Below, one piece after another: positions 8,833-16,140 of a DNA stretch of 29,743 bases. The number at the start of each line of letters is the position of its first letter. Positions within the stretch are counted from its first letter, which is position 1. The notes beneath the pieces are model-generated. The model did not search any database, was not told the origin of the DNA, and saw nothing but the letters and a program-made list of their open reading frames with translations. The position numbers and the translations under genes were made by a program. Source of the DNA: JBMTVT01 sp049451635 (GTDB lineage: Bacteria > Bacteroidota > Bacteroidia > Flavobacteriales > Flavobacteriaceae); the NCBI GenBank assembly GCA_049451635.1, contig JBMTVT010000027.1, forward strand, positions 1 to 29,743. Direction: 5' to 3'.

Positions 8833-9024
8833 TGAAACTCAAAACGTTGAGGTTCCTAAATGAATTTGGAGTTAGTTCAACCAACAAATTTAACTGGCCG
8901 TTAAATTTGGGTTTCATTAAAATTCCTCAGGGTGAGGATGTGTTACTAGAAGTTTAAGGTTAAGTATGTCGATTCGCTTCTTTATATAACACCACATAAC
9001 AAATCGCATACATAATACAAAAAA
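8833..9024 (+). promoter_or_regulatory. Long structured 5' leader of the DEAD-box helicase mRNA
   Basis: About 190 bases lie between the predicted transcription start and the ATG. AAATTTAAC (8886-8894) and GTTAAATTT (8900-8908) form a perfect 9-bp hairpin with a TGGCC loop. CCTCA (8925-8929) can pair with TGAGG at 8933-8937 (GGG loop) or with an earlier TGAGG at 8848-8852, so two alternative folds are possible. Cold-shock genes, including helicase genes, often have long leaders that sense temperature or autoregulate. I infer a regulatory leader; no known riboswitch class is recognised. Confidence 0.5.
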
Positions 9025-10815
9025 ATGAGCACATTCCAAGAACTGGGTCTTAACAACGACCTATTACAAGCTATTACCAATTTAGGTTTTACTAAACCTA
9101 GCGAAGTACAAGAAAAAGCAATTCCTATTTTATTAAATTCTGAAACCGATTTAGTGGCATTGGCCCAAACAGGTACCGGAAAAACAGCGGCATTTGGTTT
9201 TCCGATGCTTCAAAAAATTAATGTCGATAGCCGAACCACACAAGGTTTAATTTTATCACCAACCCGTGAACTTTGTTTGCAAATTACCAACGAAATGAAG
9301 CTTTATGGTAAGTATTGTAACGGTCTTAATGTAGTTGCTGTTTACGGTGGTGCTAGTATTACAGAGCAAGCTCGTGAGGTTAAACGTGGCGCACAAATTA
9401 TAGTTGCTACACCCGGTAGAATGAAAGATATGATTAGCAGACATTTGGTTGATATTTCTAAGATTGAATATTCCGTTTTAGATGAAGCAGACGAGATGTT
9501 AAATATGGGCTTTAAGGAGGATATAACTGATATACTATCGCATACGCCCGCTGATAAATGTACTTGGTTGTTTTCTGCTACAATGCCTAGTGAAGTTGCA
9601 TCAATTGCTAAAAATTTCATGCACAAACCACAAGAAATTACGGTTGGCAATAAAAACGAAAGTACCAGCCAAGTATCTCACGAGTATTATTTGGTAAATG
9701 CCAGAGATAGGTATCAAGCGTTAAAGCGTTTGGCAGACGCCAATCCAGATATTTTTTCGGTGGTGTTTTGCAGAACCAAGCGAGATACCCAAAAAGTAGC
9801 CGAACAACTTATAGAAGATGGCTATAATGCGGGGGCTTTACATGGCGACTTAAGCCAAAACCAACGAGATTTGGTCATGAATGCCTTTAGAAAAAACCAA
9901 ATACAAATGTTGGTAGCCACTGATGTTGCCGCCCGTGGTATTGATGTTGATGATATTACACACGTAATTAACTACCAATTACCCGATGAAATTGAAACCT
10001 ATACGCACCGTTCTGGTCGTACTGGTCGTGCAGGAAAAACAGGGGTTTCCATGGTTATTGTTTCTAAAAGTGAGGTGCGTAAAATAAAAAGCATTGAACG
10101 TATTATTAAAAAACAATTTGAAAAGAAAGAGATTCCTGATGGTATGGAAATTTGTGAAGTACAGTTAATGTCGCTTGCCAATAAAATACATAATACAGAA
10201 ATAAACCATGAAATTGATAAATATTTAACCAGTATTAACAGTTTATTTGAAGACACCACAAAAGACGAATTGATTAAAAAGTTCTTTTCGGTTGAATTTA
10301 CCCGTTTTTACAATTATTATCAAAAGTCTCAAAATTTAAATGTTTCTGAAAGCTCTAACTATAGGGAAAGTGGAAGTGATTATAGAGGTGACAGAAATGA
10401 TTCTACCCGCTATTTTATAAATGTTGGTAGTAAAGATGGCTTTGATTGGATGAAACTTAAAGACTTTTTAAGAGAGCAATTAGATCTTGGTAGAGATGAT
10501 ATTTTTAAAGTGGAAACCAAAGACAGCTTCTCCTTTTTTAACACTGAAAATGAATTAAAAGAGAAAGTACTGGCTTATTTTACCGATTTTAAACATGAAG
10601 GGCGTTTTGTTAATGTTGAAGTATCTGAAAATCGTGGCGGTAAAAAACACAATGATAGAAAAAGGAGTGGCAAACGCAGTGGTGACAGAAGAGATGGTAA
10701 AAAAGAGTTTTCAGGCAATAGAAGTGACAGAAGAAAATCTGATGGTAAATCAAAACCTAGACGTTCAAACCCTGGGGATTTTGCAGCTTCAAGACCAAGA
10801 CGCTCTAGACGATAA
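9025..10815 (+). CDS. deaD: DEAD-box ATP-dependent RNA helicase with DbpA-type RNA-binding domain (DeaD/CshA-like)
   Basis: Unwinds or remodels structured RNA in the cytosol, typically during ribosome assembly and cold adaptation. Motifs appear in order in the 596 residues: Q motif around FTKPSEVQEKAIP (22-34), motif I AQTGTGKT (47-54), Ia SPTREL, Ib TPGR, motif II DEAD (153-156), motif III SAT (184-186), motif V TDVAARGIDV and motif VI HRSGRTGRAG (328-337). A DbpA-like RRM (about 462-533, from YFINVGSKDGFDW) follows a helical linker. The tail from about 536 to the end is Arg/Lys/Gly/Ser-rich and low-complexity, as expected for nonspecific RNA binding. The symbol is given by resemblance; CshA or RhlE naming is also used. 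A long leader precedes it and a terminator follows. Confidence 0.94.
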   Translation: MSTFQELGLNNDLLQAITNLGFTKPSEVQEKAIPILLNSETDLVALAQTGTGKTAAFGFPMLQKINVDSRTTQGLILSPTRELCLQITNEMKLYGKYCNGLNVVAVYGGASITEQAREVKRGAQIIVATPGRMKDMISRHLVDISKIEYSVLDEADEMLNMGFKEDITDILSHTPADKCTWLFSATMPSEVASIAKNFMHKPQEITVGNKNESTSQVSHEYYLVNARDRYQALKRLADANPDIFSVVFCRTKRDTQKVAEQLIEDGYNAGALHGDLSQNQRDLVMNAFRKNQIQMLVATDVAARGIDVDDITHVINYQLPDEIETYTHRSGRTGRAGKTGVSMVIVSKSEVRKIKSIERIIKKQFEKKEIPDGMEICEVQLMSLANKIHNTEINHEIDKYLTSINSLFEDTTKDELIKKFFSVEFTRFYNYYQKSQNLNVSESSNYRESGSDYRGDRNDSTRYFINVGSKDGFDWMKLKDFLREQLDLGRDDIFKVETKDSFSFFNTENELKEKVLAYFTDFKHEGRFVNVEVSENRGGKKHNDRKRSGKRSGDRRDGKKEFSGNRSDRRKSDGKSKPRRSNPGDFAASRPRRSRR

Positions 10816-10827
10816 TTAAAACACATT

Positions 10828-10859
10828 AAAATCCTCGGTACCTTCATCGGGGATTTTTA
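10828..10859 (+). terminator. Terminator after the DEAD-box helicase gene
   Basis: AAAATCCTCG (10828-10837) pairs with CGGGGATTTT (10848-10857) through one G-U, with a 10-base loop and a trailing T run. Confidence 0.75.
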
Positions 10860-10968
10860 TTTAAAGACTAAACTTTTTTGTTAATTTTAAGTCAAAATAA
10901 AGACACAAACGATTTACTAATGTTTTCTTTAGTACTTTTATGTCGAAATCAGTGTTAAAAACTATTGC

Positions 10969-11745
10969 ATGAAAAATTACCTACTACTTTTTACTTTTAT
11001 ATGTATTTATGCTATTTCTGTAGCCCAAGATGCAGGTAAAGTATTGGGAGTTGTAATAAATTCATCTGATGACTCACCATTAGAAAGTGTAAACATTGTT
11101 AACCTTAACCAGGTTATAGGAACCACTACAAACAGCAAAGGAGAGTTTACTATTTCGGCCAAAGTTAATGATACACTTCATTTTTCTTATTTAGGATTTA
11201 AATCCATAAGAGTTAGGGTAACTAACGATTGGTTAAAGTTTGGAAGTTCTAAAATTGAATTAACCGAACTTGCCTTGGCGCTTGAAGAAGTGGTAGTAAA
11301 CCAATTAAAACTTACGGGCTATTTAGAAGTAGATATCAAGCAAGTACCCGCTCCCAATGACAACTATCGCTATAGTATTTCGGGTTTACCAAGTACTGGC
11401 TACGAAGCTGGAAAAAAATCAGGACTCACAAAAGTTATAGGTTCTATATTTAATCCTGCAGACTTTTTATATCGCATGTTTGGCAAAAAACCAAACGAGC
11501 TGCGTAAGCTAAAAAAGATGAAGGAAGATGATGAAATTAGAAACTTATTGGCATCGCGTTTTGATAGGGAAATGCTCACTGCTTTGTTACAGGTAGACCG
11601 CGTAGACTTAGATGAAATTGTAAACCAATGTAACTACTCTAAAGGGTTTATACAAACCGCCAACGATTTGCAAATATTGGATGCCATAAGCGAATGCTAC
11701 GAAGAATACAAGCTTTTAAGCAGAGGCAGAAGCGATAGACTTTAA
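10969..11745 (+). CDS. Secreted carboxypeptidase-regulatory-like domain protein
   Basis: A 258-residue envelope protein. Residues 1-19 are a Sec signal peptide (hydrophobic YLLLFTFICIYAISVAQ, cleavage probably after VAQ). Residues about 24-100 form a CarboxypepD_reg-like beta-sandwich, recognisable by KVLGVVINSSDDSPLESVNI, TTTNSKGEFTI and LHFSYLGFKS; this domain often leads TonB-dependent receptors, but no plug or barrel follows here. The remaining 150 residues are helical and charged (KKPNELRKLKKMKEDDEIRN) and match no family I can name. It stands alone after a terminator and faces trmH, whose stop is four bases away. Probably periplasmic or outer-membrane associated; function unknown. Confidence 0.8.
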   Translation: MKNYLLLFTFICIYAISVAQDAGKVLGVVINSSDDSPLESVNIVNLNQVIGTTTNSKGEFTISAKVNDTLHFSYLGFKSIRVRVTNDWLKFGSSKIELTELALALEEVVVNQLKLTGYLEVDIKQVPAPNDNYRYSISGLPSTGYEAGKKSGLTKVIGSIFNPADFLYRMFGKKPNELRKLKKMKEDDEIRNLLASRFDREMLTALLQVDRVDLDEIVNQCNYSKGFIQTANDLQILDAISECYEEYKLLSRGRSDRL

Positions 11746-11749
11746 GCCA

Positions 11750-12403
11750 CTATTCAGTATAAAATTTCTCGACAATAGTATCATAGCTTTTAATTGTTTT
11801 TTTACACCAATATAAACGCTTTTCAAAATTTTCACTGGCTGTTAGTTGCCAATTAATATCTGTCTGTTTAAGTTTTGTGGTAACATGCTGAAGGATTATT
11901 GCCGCTGAGACCGAAATATTTAAACTTTCGGTAAAACCAACCATAGGGATTTTTAAATAACAATCGGCAACATCAAGCACCTCTTGAGAAAGCCCCTCGG
12001 TTTCTCTTCCAAAGAAAAAACAAGACTTTTTTGTTACATCAAACTCATGCAACAGGCAGTCATTGGTATGCGGTGTAGTTGCCACAATTTGATAACCGTT
12101 TTGTTTTAAATTTTTAATACAATCTTTTACGGTATTAAATCTATTTAAATCTACCCATTTTTGGGCACCCATAGCAATTTCTCTATCAATGCGCTTGGTG
12201 TTTCGTTCTTCAATAATATTTACTTCTTGAATGCCAAACACATCACAACTACGTATTACAGCACTGGTGTTATGCAATTGGTAAACATCTTCGGTTGCTA
12301 CGGTAAAATGTTTAGTCCGTTGTGACAAAACCTTTACGAATTTTTCCTTTCTGGAAGGTGTTAAATACGTTTCAAGGTGTTCTAAGAGTTTCAAATCTAC
12401 CAT
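11750..12403 (-). CDS. trmH: tRNA (guanosine-18-2'-O)-methyltransferase TrmH
   Basis: AdoMet-dependent SPOUT enzyme that 2'-O-methylates G18 in the tRNA D-loop. The product aligns by eye with E. coli TrmH: LHNTSAVIRSCDVFGIQEVN corresponds to its PHNVSAIIRTADAVGVHEVH, followed by FFFGRETEGLSQEVLDVAD (motif 2) and IPMVGFTESLNISVSAAI (motif 3). The frame stays open upstream to 12505, but I start at 12403 (MVDLKLLEHLETYL, 217 residues): the extra 34 codons are hydrophobic and unlike the family, and a promoter box (TAATTTTG) lies directly upstream of this ATG. It is convergent with the carboxypeptidase-domain gene and divergent from the sirtuin gene. Confidence 0.92.
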   Translation of the reverse strand: MVDLKLLEHLETYLTPSRKEKFVKVLSQRTKHFTVATEDVYQLHNTSAVIRSCDVFGIQEVNIIEERNTKRIDREIAMGAQKWVDLNRFNTVKDCIKNLKQNGYQIVATTPHTNDCLLHEFDVTKKSCFFFGRETEGLSQEVLDVADCYLKIPMVGFTESLNISVSAAIILQHVTTKLKQTDINWQLTASENFEKRLYWCKKTIKSYDTIVEKFYTE

Positions 12404-12408
12404 AGCTT

Positions 12409-12416
12409 CAAAATTA
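12409..12416 (-). promoter_or_regulatory. -7 promoter box for trmH that fixes its start
   Basis: CAAAATTA on the plus strand reads TAATTTTG on the minus strand, matching TAnnTTTG, five bases upstream of the ATG at 12403. It lies inside the longer open frame, so a start at 12505 is unlikely. Confidence 0.55.
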
Positions 12417-12519
12417 GTAAATTTATAGAATGAAATGAGCCATAACAAAAAGTTCATTCCAACCAAAATCTTTATTAACAAATTACATCTGACCATAAAA
12501 AACAATAAAATTTAAACAG

Positions 12520-13194
12520 ATGAAAAAACATATTGTTGTACTTACTGGCGCAGGCATGAGTGCTGAAAGCGGTATTAAAACCTTTAGAGATGCTGATGGT
12601 TTATGGGAAGGACTCGATGTAATGCAAGTAGCCTCTACTCAAGGTTTTAGAGCAAATCCTGAATTGGTGTTAAATTTTTACAATCAACGTAGAAGACAAC
12701 TTTTAACCGTTGAGCCCAATGAAGCGCATTACGATTTAGCCCAACTTGAAAACGACTATAAAGTAACAATAATTACGCAAAATATAGATGATTTACATGA
12801 ACGCGCTGGAAGTACCAACGTAATTCATTTACATGGTGAATTATTTAAAGCTAGGAGTACTTTTGATGCCAATAATATTATGGAATGGAAAAAAGACATT
12901 GTTTTAGGTGATGTATGTAAAAAAGGATTTCAAATACGACCTCATATTGTTTGGTTTGGTGAAGATGTGCCCATGATAGAAAAAGCAGTTACAATCTGTG
13001 AAACTGCAAATATTTTAATGATTATTGGCACCTCCATGCAAGTATATCCAGCGGCGAGTTTAATGCACTATGTACCACAAAGCACACCTACTTTTTTTAT
13101 AGACCCTAAGCCCAATATTTCTAGCAAACAACATTTAATTGTTATTACAGAAAAAGCTACTATTGGTGTTAAAAAAGTTGTTGAACTTTTGTAA
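12520..13194 (+). CDS. cobB: NAD-dependent protein deacylase, sirtuin (CobB-like, class III features)
   Basis: Removes acyl groups from lysines using NAD+. The Rossmann signature GAGMSAESGIKTFRD starts at residue 10, TQNIDDLHERAG is at 86-97, and the catalytic histidine is His105 in HLHGEL. FYNQRRRQL places Tyr54 and Arg57 where SIRT5 and E. coli CobB have the Tyr/Arg pair that binds succinyl or malonyl groups, so desuccinylase activity is likely. The zinc-ribbon position has only one cysteine (Cys133, in DVCKKGFQIRPHIVWFGE) instead of two CxxC pairs, so the structural zinc site seems lost. The 224-residue length is otherwise normal. It is divergent from trmH, with only 14 bases between the longer trmH frame and this ATG. 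Confidence 0.93.
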   Translation: MKKHIVVLTGAGMSAESGIKTFRDADGLWEGLDVMQVASTQGFRANPELVLNFYNQRRRQLLTVEPNEAHYDLAQLENDYKVTIITQNIDDLHERAGSTNVIHLHGELFKARSTFDANNIMEWKKDIVLGDVCKKGFQIRPHIVWFGEDVPMIEKAVTICETANILMIIGTSMQVYPAASLMHYVPQSTPTFFIDPKPNISSKQHLIVITEKATIGVKKVVELL

Positions 13195-13216
13195 TGAGTT
13201 TTTAAAGTTCGCTTAT

Positions 13217-13342
13217 CGTGTTGGTATATGAAAAGTAGCGGGTTTTCACTCACTAATTTTTAGGTTTGACACTAACGTTAAATTTATTAAAATCACTTTA
13301 GAATAAGTACTTAAACCGCTATTTTTTATATACGTTGTTGTG
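13217..13342. repeat. Inverted-repeat pair downstream of the sirtuin gene
   Basis: The segment around 13225-13241 (TATATGAAAAGTAGCGG) and the segment 13316-13333 (CCGCTATTTTTTATATAC) are inverted copies with two mismatches. They flank about 75 bases of AT-rich sequence. The words recall interspersed flavobacterial repeats. I see no gene here. Confidence 0.5.
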
Positions 13343-13379
13343 TTTTCGTACTTTTTTACGTTCCGTTTGTAGCGTCGGC

Positions 13380-13447
13380 AAAGCCATGCTCTTTTGCAAT
13401 TTTGGCTTGTGTTTTGGCTGTAGCGCATTGCAAATGTGTATGGCTTT
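13380..13447. repeat. Long imperfect stem-loop in a gene-free stretch
   Basis: AAAGCCAT (13380-13387) pairs with ATGGCTTT (13440-13447), and TTGCAAT (13394-13400) pairs with ATTGCAA (13427-13433). There is no trailing T-tract. Together with 13217-13342 it accounts for most of the 13195-13603 gap; the rest (13448-13600) holds nothing I can name. Confidence 0.55.
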
Positions 13448-13603
13448 AAGCGTTGGCATTTATTGTAAGCTTCCCCAAATTTCGGCTATTTAAAAATAGA
13501 ATTTCGACAAGCGACCAAAGGAGCGCGTCAGAATTATTATTAATTTTAAATAGACCTCATAAATCCTTAAAAAATAAAACTCCAATGGAGTATAATTAAC
13601 TTA

Positions 13604-13840
13604 AAATTTCTATTTTTGAATGGTCATAAAAAAGGGAAGCTTACAAGTGCTTTATATGGGATGAGAACATTAGGTGCCTATTTACATCGTCCACAGTTCG
13701 AACTCTATGATGTTATTAATGATCCCGATGAAATCCATAACTTAGCCTATGATGATAAATATAATTTGACGGTTTCGGGGTTTGTAGAAAAAATGAAAGC
13801 ATTTCAGAAACGTACGGATGATCCTTGGATTTTAAAATAG
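13604..13840 (+). pseudogene. 3' remnant of a second SGSH-like sulfatase gene
   Basis: Encodes only the C-terminal end of a sulfatase like the intact neighbour. My hand alignment from LYGMRTLGAYLHRPQFELYD to TDDPWIL gives 31 identities in 61 positions with the end of the downstream sulfatase (IYGKRSVEAYLYHPEYELYD onward). The frame opens after a TAA at 13601-13603 and has no ATG; a TTG at 13616 lies inside a promoter-like TATTTTTG (13610-13617). No catalytic domain is present, so it cannot be an active sulfatase. The upstream sequence is repeat-like non-coding DNA, so the 5' part was probably lost by deletion. It ends 26 bases before the intact gene, indicating an ancestral tandem pair. Confidence 0.85.
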
Positions 13841-13866
13841 AAACACGAATAAAAAGACAGAAAATA

Positions 13867-15333
13867 ATGCAAAAACTTTGGTACCCCTTTATTTATGGAG
13901 CCCTCTTCTTATTAGTTTTAACTTGCAAGGAAAAATTAGAAGGGAAAAAGGGAACTAATAACAATAGTCGCCCAAATATCGTCCTTATAGTTGCAGATGA
14001 TCATGGTACAGATGCCTTTGGTGCTTATGGAAACCCCATAATTAAAACTCCAAGTCTAGATAAATTGGCTGGTGATGGTGTTCGGTTTACTAATGCGTTT
14101 TGTACTTCGGCGAGTTGTAGCGCTAGTCGTTCCGTTATTTTAACGGGGAAATATGGACATGCTACGGGTCATTATGGGCACACTCATGATTACCACCACT
14201 TTAGTACTTACGATACCGTAGTTTCTTTGCCATTAATGTTAAAAAAGGCGGGTTACAAAACAGGGCGAATTGGCAAATATCACTTAGCGCCAGAGCATGT
14301 CTATGCGTTTGATGAAGTGATGGAAGGCGATGCGCGCAATACCGTTGAAATGGCTAAAAACAGCAGTGATTTCATAAAATCGGAAGAACCTTTCTTCCTT
14401 TATTTTTGTACGGACGACCCACACAGGGGTTATCCATATAAGCAAGAAGACTGGCATTTGCCAAATCCTTTTGGCAACAAGCCCGGAGGCTATGAAGGTG
14501 TAAAAACCATTACCTATACACCTGGGGAAGTTTTAGTGCCGGATTTTCTCCCAGATAGTAAAGAAACAAGAGCAGAATTAGCACAATATTATCAAGCAGT
14601 ATCAAGAATGGACCAAGGGTTTGGTCTTTTAATGGACAACTTAAAGAAAATTGGTAAATATGATAATACCCTAATCATATATATATCCGACAATGGAATT
14701 GCCTTTGCAGGAGCTAAAACCACGGTATATGAACCTGGTATAAAATTACCCTGTGTCGTTAAGGAACCAAATACTTCTAAAAAAGGAATGGTTAATGATG
14801 CGCTTATTAATTGGGCCGATTTAACACCTACCATTTTAGACTATGCTGGAATAGATGCATCTTCATATAAAGTTCATGGCAAATCGTTTAAACCTGTTTT
14901 AAATGAAGAACACCCTAAGGGATGGGACGAAACGTATGCAGCACATAACTTTCATGAGTTAACCATGTATTACCCCATGCGGGTTGTAAGACAACGCAAG
15001 TATAAACTCATTTGGAACATTGCTTGGGAACAATCCTACCCCTTTGCTTCCGATTTATGGGATTCTTCCACTTGGCAGGAAGTGTATCAAAACAAAAAAA
15101 GCATTTATGGAAAACGAAGCGTTGAGGCTTATTTATACCATCCAGAATATGAGTTGTATGATTTAGAGAACGATCCTGATGAAATCAATAATTTAGCGTA
15201 TTTAAAAGCATACGAATCCGTATTTTCCGAATTAAGGGAAAAATTAAGAACCTTTCAAGAAAAAACGTCAGATCCTTGGCTCATTATGGATGGCCATAAT
15301 GCCCAATTTCAAGGTTCGGCAACGAATTTGTAA
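13867..15333 (+). CDS. SGSH-like sulfatase lipoprotein (heparan N-sulfatase-type, family S1)
   Basis: A 488-residue type I sulfatase that hydrolyses sulfate esters or sulfamates, probably from algal or animal polysaccharides, outside the cytoplasm. Residues 1-20 are a lipoprotein-like signal (hydrophobic helix, VLTC with Cys20). The metal site begins with IVADDHG (Asp44/Asp45); the formylglycine motif is CSASR (84-88) followed by LTGKYGH; ISDNG carries later ligands. Many stretches match human sulfamidase by memory: DPHRGYP, MDQGFGLLMDNL, ISDNGIAF, LTPTILDYAGI, ELTMYYPMR, ELYDLENDPDE and SDPWL. This points to SulfAtlas S1_8 rather than a generic arylsulfatase, though the bacterial substrate may differ. 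The ATG at 13867 is preferred over an in-frame TTG at 13825 because it gives the signal peptide and leaves the upstream remnant intact. Confidence 0.9.
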   Translation: MQKLWYPFIYGALFLLVLTCKEKLEGKKGTNNNSRPNIVLIVADDHGTDAFGAYGNPIIKTPSLDKLAGDGVRFTNAFCTSASCSASRSVILTGKYGHATGHYGHTHDYHHFSTYDTVVSLPLMLKKAGYKTGRIGKYHLAPEHVYAFDEVMEGDARNTVEMAKNSSDFIKSEEPFFLYFCTDDPHRGYPYKQEDWHLPNPFGNKPGGYEGVKTITYTPGEVLVPDFLPDSKETRAELAQYYQAVSRMDQGFGLLMDNLKKIGKYDNTLIIYISDNGIAFAGAKTTVYEPGIKLPCVVKEPNTSKKGMVNDALINWADLTPTILDYAGIDASSYKVHGKSFKPVLNEEHPKGWDETYAAHNFHELTMYYPMRVVRQRKYKLIWNIAWEQSYPFASDLWDSSTWQEVYQNKKSIYGKRSVEAYLYHPEYELYDLENDPDEINNLAYLKAYESVFSELREKLRTFQEKTSDPWLIMDGHNAQFQGSATNL

Positions 15334-15339
15334 TAAAAT

Positions 15340-15347
15340 TATCTTTG
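15340..15347 (+). promoter_or_regulatory. Promoter-like TATCTTTG with no gene behind it
   Basis: A perfect TAnnTTTG lies seven bases after the sulfatase stop and leads only into the MITE-like element. It may be chance in AT-rich DNA or the promoter of an untranslated transcript. Confidence 0.25.
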
Positions 15348-15363
15348 GCATAACCTATATAGT

Positions 15364-15666
15364 TTAACGTGAGTTCGATATAATTATTAGCAAATAAATC
15401 GTTGGTAAAATACTATAAAATAATAGTTTGTTATATCGACATAGCTGTCCCAATAGCTCCCGATAACTATCGGGATGGGAGATATCGACGAGACATCCCT
15501 TTTGAGTGAGATTCCCTGCCTGCTGCAGGCAGGCTCCTCGTTGCTTCGCAAGGTACTTTCAATCAAAATATATCTTGATTTCATTAACGTTCTGAATGAC
15601 AGATATAAAATGTTTTTCTTATCAAAAAACTGAATATCAATGAGCAATATATCGAGCTCGCGTTAA
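15364..15666. repeat. MITE-like element with 18-bp terminal inverted repeats
   Basis: TTAACGTGAGTTCGATAT (15364-15381) and ATATCGAGCTCGCGTTAA (15649-15666) are inverted copies with two mismatches, enclosing about 267 bases with no credible gene. Inside are strong palindromes, CCCGATAACTATCGGG (near 15460) and GCCTGCTGCAGGC (near 15520), and a TTCTGAATGAC word typical of flavobacterial interspersed repeats. The sequence from 15667 to 16005 is a further gene-free stretch; I see only the likely leader of the next gene stub there. Confidence 0.65.
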
Positions 15667-16005
15667 TGTATAATTATTTTTACAATACTCTAACAAGTGT
15701 ACTTTTAGTTATTCCATTTTTGAAAGAAAAAAATGATACCTGCAAAAAACTAATGCCGTTGGTTAAAAATAGCATGAAATAAGGAGCTAAAAAGTAGGCT
15801 TATAGCCAAAAAGACAAAAATGCCGATAAAACTGAAAATCAACGGTTTTACACCCAAATTTTGTTACAAACAAGGCATTTAATGTTACAATAGCGCAACA
15901 CGTTTTGGTGGCTTGTTACTAATTTTATAATCCCTCCTACATCTCTACTCTTTGCTTCCTAACTAGTTGTTGGGCTCTTATAACGATTAACTAAATTTTT
16001 ATGAC

Positions 16006-16140
16006 ATGAAAAAACTTTACACAATTTTTACGCTTGTACTTTTTAGCTCAATGATGTTCGGGCAGACAAATTTCACCAATGTTGGCGGGGAAAATAATTG
16101 GGGCACCGCTTCTAATTGGGATAACGGGTTGCCTAGTAAC
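16006..16140 (+). pseudogene. 5' stub of a secreted (probably type IX-sorted) protein gene
   Basis: The ATG opens a typical Sec signal peptide (MKKLYTIFTLVLFSSMMFGQ, cleavage after FGQ) followed by TNFTNVGGENNWGTASNWDN and GLPSN. The pattern of NNW, ASNWDNGLP is common at the start of large flavobacterial type IX-secreted surface proteins. After about residue 45 the frame enters the antisense of the YfcC pseudogene and stops at 16212, so the mature protein is missing. The breakpoint is between about 16133 and 16145. A long untranslated upstream region is retained, which suggests a once-expressed gene cut by a deletion or rearrangement. Confidence 0.7.

Noticed and set aside
10575..10847. Overlapping frames on both strands at the 3' end of the helicase gene
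   Set aside because: They are by-products of the Arg/Lys/Ser-rich low-complexity tail of the helicase.
13246..13428. A 60-codon minus-strand frame
   Set aside because: It spans inverted repeats and shows no conserved-looking segment, signal or operon context.
13380..13455. An attC-like integron recombination site in the long stem-loop
   Set aside because: The stem-loop lacks the paired RYYYAAC/GTTRRRY core sites, and there is no integrase or gene-cassette array nearby.
15387..15647. An 86-codon minus-strand frame
   Set aside because: It lies inside the MITE-like element and translates its palindromes; no protein-like composition.
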